DNA of 45,572 nt from UBA6168 sp964643005 (lineage in GTDB: Bacteria > Bacteroidota > Bacteroidia > Chitinophagales > Saprospiraceae): positions 1 through 45,572 of the forward strand of contig CAZXQI010000014.1 of the NCBI GenBank assembly GCA_964643005.1, in the 5' to 3' direction. The notes beneath the pieces are model-generated. The model ran no database searches and was not told the DNA's origin. It saw only the letters and a program-made list of their open reading frames with translations. Position numbers and translations under genes: made by a program. Positions 1 through 7,600 of this stretch are shown in pieces. Position 1 is the stretch's first letter. Each line of letters starts with the position of its first letter.

Positions 1-3000
1 CTCAACTGTAGGCGAACTACTATAGGAAGGAACGCCATCTTCAAAAAACCATTCGTACTCCGCACCTTCCAGCAGGACGGAGCTTGCAAACTCAGCCGGC
101 GAATTTGGGCAGACCAGTTCGGGGCCGATAATCTTTGCTTGGGGCAGGGTATCATAGTCGATGGCGACGATATTGGAGTATTGAAAATCGGGGCAACTTT
201 CTCTCCGGGCGCCTCGCCGGAAGTAGGTCGTCTGCACGAGGTTGGCAGGACTGTAAGTCGCGGCCTTGGCGCCGGGAATGGGCGCCCAGTTGGCGGGATT
301 ACTCAAATTGGAGTCGGCGGTGAAAAACCATTGGAACACTAAGCCGCCCGATCCACCGGCCGGAGGAGCGCTCTCTGTAATTGGCAGAATCGGATTTTCA
401 AAACTGCATAAGCTCTGATCGCAACAAATGCTACCCGCAAAAGTCAGACTGTCGCAATCGTGCGCGAGAATGAATCCCGCATCTTTGAGCAAATTCTCAT
501 CGCCTTCTAACAAAGTAAAGAGCTCCGTCGAGCCGGTCAGTTCATCGGCGTCGCTGTCTATGGAGTCGTCGTTGCCGGTTTTTGCAGGGGAAAAGAAATA
601 TCCGCCTGGCCGGTCGAAATAAATACGATAATTGCCTGGCTGGACATCGAAGCGATAATTCCCTAAAAGATCAGTTTGCGTAGTTTTATTAATTGACCTT
701 CCGTACTCATCCATCCCCGTAATTGCGACGACTATTTCAGAAAGCCCTGGCTCGGCTTCATCCTGTAGGCCGTCTTCATTTAAATCTTCCCAAACGAAAT
801 CGCCCACAACGCCTGGATTCAACAGCTTCAAAGTGCATACGCTGCTGCACTGGTAGCTGTCGCTGACTGTTACGCTATATTCACCTGGGCTAAGTCCGCT
901 ATTTGTCTCCTGCGTTTGACCATTGCTCCAAAGGAAGTTGAACGCTGGAGTTCCTCCATAGGCGCTAACTGACAGAGCGCCGTCGTCGCCGTTTGACTTG
1001 CTGACTGGTTGCAGAAGAGAAATCTCACAGCTCACAGCAGGTGGAGACGGGATGCTAACAGAGGCTGTTGATTCGCATCCGTTGGCGTCGCTGAGGGAGA
1101 TGGAATAATCTCCTGACGCCAAGCCCGAAAGCGTTGAAGCGGTATCTCCCGTACTCCAATGATAGACATAAGGCGGGACGCCGCCCGATACGGCTGGGGT
1201 TGCCGTCCCATTGTCATTGCATCCGGCGGGCGTAGCGCTCAAAACGACATCGAGCTGTTCCGGTTCGCTCAAAACGATGCTTTTGGTATTGATGCAACCT
1301 GCATTGTCGGTCACGGTTACTAAGTACGAACCGGCTGCGATGTTTTCGAGCAGAGACTGGGTAGAGCCGTCTTCCCAAAGATATTGATAGGGTGAGACGC
1401 CGCCTTCGATTGACAGGGAAATACTACCGTCTGATAGACCATTGCACGAGACCTGATCTACTATTTCATCAATGAACAGGGGGGGCGCATTTTCTATCAA
1501 AATGGAGGCTTCTCCAAAACAACCGGAAACGTCTGTGGCAGTAACCGAGTAAGTCCCGACCGAAGTGAAAACGATACTGTCGGCGTTTTGGCCATTCGAC
1601 CATTCCCAGGTATAAGGCGGGTTCCCGCCTAATGCCTGAACCACTGCAAAACCTTCTTCGCCAGGGCAGATGTACCCCGTTGATGTAATGAGCATGTTCA
1701 GCCCGGTACCGAGCGAGACAGTGGCAGAACCAGAGCCTGTGCAGCCGAGTTTGTCCGTTACAGTCACTGAATATTGGCCGGGCGATAATCCTGAAATAGA
1801 ACTGGTGACGGCATTGTTGCTCCACAGATATTGAAAAGGTTCCGAACCGTTGACGATATTCGTAGTGACAAAGCCATCAGTTGAGCCGTTACAAGTCGTG
1901 TTATAGGCGGTAAGATTTATTTCCATTTCAGGGTATTGCTCCAGCACCGTTGTCATGCTATTTGAGCAACTATTGGCGTCCACGACGGTCACTGAGTATT
2001 GCCCGGGCGTTAATCCAGTGATGGTTTTAGTCGTTGCCCCATTGCTCCACAACCAAAAATAAGGACCAGTCCCCCCGTTTGGACTAGCGGTCAATTCTCC
2101 ATTATCGCCACAACTGCCGCCGCTACCCGTGATAAAAATGTTTAGAGCTGCCGGCTCGCCAATACTGGCCGACTCTGCCCGGGTACAGCCCAAAGCATCG
2201 CTGAGGGTGAGGGTATAAGTGTCCGAAGCTAATCCGGTAATTTCAGCGGTGGTGTCTCCATTGCTCCAAAGGTAGGAGTAGGGAGGCGTTCCTCCAAAGG
2301 GGTTTGCCTTAAGCTCGCCGGTGGATGCGCCGTGGCATTTAATATCTATAGCGACGATGCTGACAAAGACTTCCGGGTTTTCCTGAATTTCTGCTACGGC
2401 TGTTCCTTCGCATCCCGTTGCGTTGTTGACGGTAACGGAATAAGTTCCCGCACCGAGATTTCCAATGGTCTTAGTGGAAGCTCCATTGCTCCAGTGATAG
2501 GTGTACGGGCCGGCGCCGGTCGGAGGGATGGCGGTCAAACTTCCGTTATTGCTTTCCGGACAAACAGCCGTAGAGCCAGAGACGGAAATGCTAAAAAAAG
2601 GAGGCTGTGCAACCGTTCCCGATCCGGTGGCGGTGCATCCCTGAGAGGAGGTGACCGTCACCGAGTAATTACCGGCGGGAATATTATTTTGAATATTGGA
2701 AGTGCCGCCATTGTTCCAGATATAGCTGTAGGGAGGCTGGCTGCCAGTCGGCGAGGCGCTCACGGAACCGTTAGTCGCTCCGCATTCTGTTACGCTTGTC
2801 GCACTGACGGATACCGCCATCGCGGGAGGCGCGGTAAGGATTGCGCTTTTTACGACAATACAACCCAAGGAATCCGTGACGGTAACTTCATAATTTCCTG
2901 CCGGCAGATTGTTCATCGTCGATGTTGTACCACCATTGCTCCACAAATAGGTGTAAGGTGGAACTCCACCCGCCGGATTGGCGCCCACAGAGCCGTTGGA

Positions 3001-4035
3001 TGAATTGGAGCAGGTGGGATTGACCGAAGTCGTCGTTACGGAAAGATTGCTCTGATAACTTAGCGTCGCCGACTTGGTTCCCGTACAGCCCAATGCATCA
3101 GTTACAGTAACTGAATAAGTCCCTGCATCTAAGTCGCTGATTGTCTGCGTCGCCTCTCCGTTACTCCAAAGGTAACTTAGCGGAGGAACGCCGTTGCCTG
3201 AATTCACGGTAATGCTTCCGTCTGACTCCCCGGCACAAACCGGCGGGTTGACGCCTAAGCTGACGGGCAAACTGCCGGAAATAAGGCCGACATAGCCTTC
3301 AGTGCTGGTGGTGCAGCCATTGTTGGAGGTCACGGTGACGGAGTACGATCCGGGTGGTAGCCCCTGGATGGTTTGTGTAGTGCTGCCGTTACTCCATAAG
3401 AAAGTAAAAGGCGAATTGCCTCCAGTGGTTGAGACCGTAGCTGTACCTCCTTGCCCATCTCCACAAGAGGCCGGAACGGTGGCCATCAAAGCTACCAGCT
3501 CGGAGCTAATTTGTTTACAAGTAATGTACCCGCAGTCGTTGCTGTCGAAAATGGTTACACAATAAGAACCAGGTTGGAGATTGACGATCTCGGCGGTATT
3601 TTTCCCATTGCTCCATTCGTAAGTATAGGGCGGCACGCCGCCAACTACAACCGCCTCTAATGAGCCAGGTAGCGTACATTTTGTCACGACGATACTGGTT
3701 TCGAGAGGCGTGGGTTCGGTTAGGATGGCGCTAGCTTCTGCGGTGATACCTAGGGCGTCAGTCACCGTGATGGAGTAGGCTCCAGCCGGTACATTGTAGA
3801 TGGAATGCTCCGTAGCTCCATTGTTCCAAAGATAGGAGTAAGGAGAGACCCCGCCGGTGACAGTGGCCTTGATATAGCCCGTGGCAAACCCGCCGCATTT
3901 TGGATTTTGGGTTTCTAAAAAAATGGAGATTTGCGCAATGCCTTCAGAGCTGGAAGCGAGAAACAAAAAAAGTAGAGCAGCTAAGTTTAAATATTTCGCC
4001 TTTTTTAAAAGGCAATTCTTAAAAGCCGTTATCAT
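1..4035 (-). CDS. Large secreted SprB-repeat adhesin, C-terminus outside window
   Basis: The frame is open from the ATG at 4035 to base 1 (1345 codons) with no stop, so the C-terminus lies off the left edge. Residues 1-35 form a signal peptide ending in GIAQ. About 14 SprB-type repeats of roughly 74 residues follow (residues ~36-1060), each with a core like GG-PPY-Y-WSNG and a VTVTD-GC end. Residues ~1070-1175 resemble an SdrD B-like domain (GDFVWEDLNEDGLQDEAEPG), followed by Ig/PKD-like sequence. SprB repeats are known from gliding and adhesion proteins exported by the type IX secretion system. A sorting tail is expected but cannot be seen here. The start is supported by the signal peptide directly after it. 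It is divergent from the lectin-headed adhesin at 4692. An adhesin or surface-coat role is inference; the ligand is unknown. Confidence 0.88.
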   Translation of the reverse strand, partial: MITAFKNCLLKKAKYLNLAALLFLFLASSSEGIAQISIFLETQNPKCGGFATGYIKATVTGGVSPYSYLWNNGATEHSIYNVPAGAYSITVTDALGITAEASAILTEPTPLETSIVVTKCTLPGSLEAVVVGGVPPYTYEWSNGKNTAEIVNLQPGSYCVTIFDSNDCGYITCKQISSELVALMATVPASCGDGQGGTATVSTTGGNSPFTFLWSNGSTTQTIQGLPPGSYSVTVTSNNGCTTSTEGYVGLISGSLPVSLGVNPPVCAGESDGSITVNSGNGVPPLSYLWSNGEATQTISDLDAGTYSVTVTDALGCTGTKSATLSYQSNLSVTTTSVNPTCSNSSNGSVGANPAGGVPPYTYLWSNGGTTSTMNNLPAGNYEVTVTDSLGCIVVKSAILTAPPAMAVSVSATSVTECGATNGSVSASPTGSQPPYSYIWNNGGTSNIQNNIPAGNYSVTVTSSQGCTATGSGTVAQPPFFSISVSGSTAVCPESNNGSLTAIPPTGAGPYTYHWSNGASTKTIGNLGAGTYSVTVNNATGCEGTAVAEIQENPEVFVSIVAIDIKCHGASTGELKANPFGGTPPYSYLWSNGDTTAEITGLASDTYTLTLSDALGCTRAESASIGEPAALNIFITGSGGSCGDNGELTASPNGGTGPYFWLWSNGATTKTITGLTPGQYSVTVVDANSCSNSMTTVLEQYPEMEINLTAYNTTCNGSTDGFVTTNIVNGSEPFQYLWSNNAVTSSISGLSPGQYSVTVTDKLGCTGSGSATVSLGTGLNMLITSTGYICPGEEGFAVVQALGGNPPYTWEWSNGQNADSIVFTSVGTYSVTATDVSGCFGEASILIENAPPLFIDEIVDQVSCNGLSDGSISLSIEGGVSPYQYLWEDGSTQSLLENIAAGSYLVTVTDNAGCINTKSIVLSEPEQLDVVLSATPAGCNDNGTATPAVSGGVPPYVYHWSTGDTASTLSGLASGDYSISLSDANGCESTASVSIPSPPAVSCEISLLQPVSKSNGDDGALSVSAYGGTPAFNFLWSNGQTQETNSGLSPGEYSVTVSDSYQCSSVCTLKLLNPGVVGDFVWEDLNEDGLQDEAEPGLSEIVVAITGMDEYGRSINKTTQTDLLGNYRFDVQPGNYRIYFDRPGGYFFSPAKTGNDDSIDSDADELTGSTELFTLLEGDENLLKDAGFILAHDCDSLTFAGSICCDQSLCSFENPILPITESAPPAGGSGGLVFQWFFTADSNLSNPANWAPIPGAKAATYSPANLVQTTYFRRGARRESCPDFQYSNIVAIDYDTLPQAKIIGPELVCPNSPAEFASSVLLEGAEYEWFFEDGVPSYSSSPTVE

Positions 4036-4379
4036 GTATGGGATTTTATTAAAACTTCCCTCGCTATTTTTTAAAAAAACTTGCCAAGAGTAAGTGTTTG
4101 AGAATTTTAAAACTAAGACCCTTTGAATTTTTAAACGATTGGAAATTCGGTTTAAACCAAGAGTTTAAAAGGCCTGAATTTGTTCAAATATGTATCATAA
4201 TATACTGATTATCAAATAAGCAGAGCTTTTTGACCATCTGAAAAGGTGACGCTTAAAGAATAAAATTAGCTAAATTTATCACAGTATTTAAATTTATCTT
4301 CAAAGAAGAAAGGTCAGGCGTAGCGACACCTGACCTTTCTAATTTCTCAATGAAACAAACCTAACTGAGAGCCTATTGA
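4036..4379. other. AT-rich intergenic stretch, 344 bases
   Basis: No credible coding frame is seen. It holds the perfect hairpin described separately and presumably the promoter of the minus-strand SprB-repeat gene. The best match to a -7 box there is TACTCTTG on the minus strand (one mismatch), so that promoter is not assigned with confidence. Confidence 0.5.
4307..4340 (-). terminator. Perfect 12-bp hairpin after the 51-residue membrane protein gene
   Basis: AGAAAGGTCAGG at 4307-4318 pairs perfectly with CCTGACCTTTCT at 4329-4340 around a 10-base loop. It lies 40 bases past the stop of the minus-strand gene at 4380. The bases that follow on the minus strand are only moderately T-rich, so it could be a terminator or an RNA-processing or stabilising hairpin. 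Confidence 0.55.
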
Positions 4380-4535
4380 TTAAATGACATTCAGCGACCT
4401 AACAAGGAAGGTCAAAGAAAATGGCAGCGCCAGCCAGAACCATTGCGGAGCCCAAATCAACAAGGCAATCAGAATAATGGTGAAAACCAGGAAGAGTACC
4501 CAGTTAAGCATGTTAGAAGATCTATCGGTATTCAT
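4380..4535 (-). CDS. Small membrane protein, 51 residues, unknown function
   Basis: The protein begins MNTDRSSNML and consists mostly of two hydrophobic stretches (about residues 11-29 and 32-45) separated by a short APQW turn, with basic residue R46 near the C-terminus. This suggests a two-helix inner-membrane hairpin. A longer reading from a TTG at 4586 is possible, but a very good promoter (TTTG-N20-TAAATTTG, 4587-4556) overlaps that extension, so the ATG at 4535 is the better start. No family is recognised. It lies between two divergent giant adhesin genes, with no sequence evidence linking it to them. Confidence 0.6.
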   Translation of the reverse strand: MNTDRSSNMLNWVLFLVFTIILIALLIWAPQWFWLALPFSLTFLVRSLNVI

Positions 4536-4555
4536 CTTGTCAATTTTTTTGTTTG

Positions 4556-4587
4556 CAAATTTAGAAACGCCCGCCAAAATAGACAAA
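4556..4587 (-). promoter_or_regulatory. Bacteroidota-type promoter for the 51-residue membrane protein
   Basis: Minus strand TTTG (4587-4584), 20-base spacer, TAAATTTG (4563-4556). This matches the known Bacteroidota form TTTG-N17-23-TAnnTTTG exactly. Transcription would start only about ten bases upstream of the ATG at 4535. Confidence 0.7.
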
Positions 4588-4691
4588 CATTTTTGCTAAA
4601 CAAGCATTAGTAAAAAAAATCCAATTTTTCGCTATTTGTTTGAATGAAAATTTTTGATAAGGTTTTACCTTAGACTTCAAATAAAACATTC

Positions 4692-7600
4692 ATGGGCAGG
4701 ACTCGCTACATTCATCTATTCTTTTTTAAATTTTTTCTCTTTTTAATAATTGGTTTTTTGGGGATGGAAAGTGCAAATGCGCAATTTGTCACTAATGGTT
4801 CAGCAAGTAACCAGGGTGGCGGATGTTATCAACTGACCCCCGATATACCTGGCCAGGCAGGCTCTATTTTCTCTGCGGCGCCGGTGGATTTGAATGAACC
4901 GCTCAATATTTCTGCCCGTATCAATTTTGGATGTAAAGACTCCAACGGCGCGGACGGCGTCGTCTTCGTTTTTGCAACGACCAATACAGCCCTGGGTAAT
5001 GGCGGAGGAGGAATTGGATACGAAGGCATAACTTCTTCCTTTGCCATTGAATACGACGATTACCAAAATGGGAATTATGCCGACCCTGCCGCCGACCACG
5101 TTGCTATCATTACGAATGGAGTCATGGATCATAGTTCCTTATACAATCTGGCCGGGCCGATTTCCCTGCCCAATATAGAAGACTGCTCAGACCACTGCTT
5201 CAACCTGAACTGGAACCCTGCCACTATGACGCTGACAGCTTCTTTGGATGGATTTTCCATTTCTTACACCGGCAACATTTCGGCTTTTCTCGGAGGCTCC
5301 ACCACTGCTTATTACGGTTTTACCTCGGGGACTGGCACCTTGTCCAACTCGCACACTGTCTGCTTTGGTTCCAATGATCCGGTACCAATGGCAGACGTGG
5401 ATATCTGCCCGGGCGAGAGCGTCCAATTGCAGGCCGACCCCAATGGAATAGGCTACCAATGGACGCCCAATCCAACCCTTAGCGCTTTCAATATTCCAAA
5501 CCCCCTGGCTACGCCTCTGCAAACCACCACCTATTCAGTCACCATCACTTACGAATGTGGCGCCACTGCTACCGACGATGTGACCGTCAATGTATTTACC
5601 GCGCCCACTGCAACTGCCTCCGGCAACAGCCCTGTTTGCTATGGAGCGAATATCCAGTTGACAGCCTCAGGAGGCCTTTCTTATTCCTGGTCGGGGCCTT
5701 TGTTTTCTTCCAATTCACAAAACCCGTCTATCTCCAATGCAGGTTTTGAAAACGCCGGCCTTTACACTGTTACCGTCACCGACGCCAATGGCTGCACGGG
5801 TATAGCCTCTACCAATGTGGTTGTTTTACCGCCAGGCCCTGTAGTCATTGTGCCCCTTTTCCAACCGCTCTGTGAAGATGCGCCCGTGCATACTTTGAGC
5901 GCAGTGCCTCCGGGGGGGACCTGGGGCGGAGCGGCTAATGAGAATGGAGAAATAGACCCTGCCGCACTCGGTCCGGGAAAACATATTGTTACCTACACCG
6001 CAACGGACGCCAATGGCTGTGTCAACTCCGACGAAATTGAAGTAGAAATCATCGGCCTGCCAATGGTGATCCTGTTTCCAGCAGGGCCATTTTGCGAAAC
6101 TGACCCCGTGCAAACCCTCAATGCAGTTCCTTCAGGGGGGATATGGGGAGGCGCAGCCAATCCAAGCGGCCAGATTAATCCTGCCGCTTTGGGCATTGGA
6201 ATACACGAGGTAACTTATACCTACATGGACAGCTACCTCTGCTCTGCCTCGGCGAGTATCTTCATCGAGGTTCTGCAGGGAACCGCTGTAAACATTCAGC
6301 CCGCAGGCCCTTTTTGCGCCGACGCTCCGGCTCAAACCCTGAGCGCAACTCCGACGGGAGGCGTATGGGGAGGAGCCGCCAATTCTTCTGGTCAAATCAA
6401 TCCGGCTCAACTTGGCCCGGGAACGCACATGGTTACTTATACCTATAATGTGCCCGGCGCCTGTGCCGGCTTTGCCTCTATGCTGGTGCAGGTCAACTGT
6501 ACGCCTTTTGCCGCTATTGACGGAGCGGAGACGCTTTGCGCCGGCGAATCAGGAGAATTGGAGATTATTTGTGGCGGCTTAGATAGCTTGGGCGGAACTT
6601 GCTTTACCGGCCCTTACTTAATTGAGTATGAAATAAATGGAGAACCTCAGCCGCCCATCACGATCAGTTCAAGTCCGTTCATGCTGCCTGTTTCACTCGC
6701 TGGAACTTATACTATTTCAAATTTAACGGATGGCAATGGATGCTCGGCTGTAGGAGCCGGCGCCGGATATGTCGAAGTGGTTGGCGCTCCTTCCATTTCT
6801 GACTTTGAAACTATCTGCGATCCTACCAATACGACTTACACCGTCTCCTTCCAGATTTCTGGCGGGGATCCTGCGACGTATTCGGTGAGCGGTACGACGA
6901 CGGGCAATCTGGCGACAGACCCACCTTATATTTTCACCAGCCAGGCTATCCCAAGCGGTACGCCTTATTCTTTTGTAGTGACGGATGGAAATGACTGCAA
7001 CCCAGTTACCCTTTCAGGTAATTTTTCCTGTCAGTGTGAAACGAATGCCGGCACGATGAACCTGACCCCGCTTTCTGCCTGCGAAGGACAAACCGTCGTC
7101 GCAAGTCATAACGGCGATGAAGTGTTAGACGGAAACGATGTGCTTATTTTTGTCCTGCACAGCAGCAATGGCAATTCGCTGGGGACTATTTACGCGATCA
7201 GCGATTCCTTAGAGTTCAGCCTCGTCCCGCCTATGGTACCGGGAGCGACTTACTACATTTCAGCAGTGGCCGGCAACGACGATGGCAGCGGCGGGGTAGA
7301 TATGGACGATCCCTGCCTGTCGGTTTCTTTTGGCGCACCGGTGATTTTTAATGCGCTTCCTTCCGGCAGCATCGGAGACAGCACAGAAATTTGCAAAGGG
7401 GAGACCGCTACATTGACTTTCCAGCTTTCAGGCAAGGCGCCCTTTGACGTCGTCTATTCTGACGGGACGCAGAATTTTAGTTTAGAAAATATTTTTAATG
7501 GACACCAACTCCAAGTCAGCCCCGATACCGCAACGACCTACACGCTGATTTCCATTGCCGACGGTTCTGATCCCGCCTGCTCAGTATCCGATGGAAACTC

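Noticed and set aside
2332..3003. Plus-strand open frame of 223 codons inside the SprB-repeat gene
   Set aside because: It is antisense to an intact signal-peptide-bearing repeat protein. Its Arg/Gly-rich translation has no family pattern, and repeat composition keeps several frames open.
1..4035. CRISPR-like regular spacing of similar short sequences (CCATTGCTCCA about every 223 bases)
   Set aside because: The spacing reflects codons for the WSNG core of protein repeats; intervening sequence is coding and the units are far longer than CRISPR repeats and spacers.
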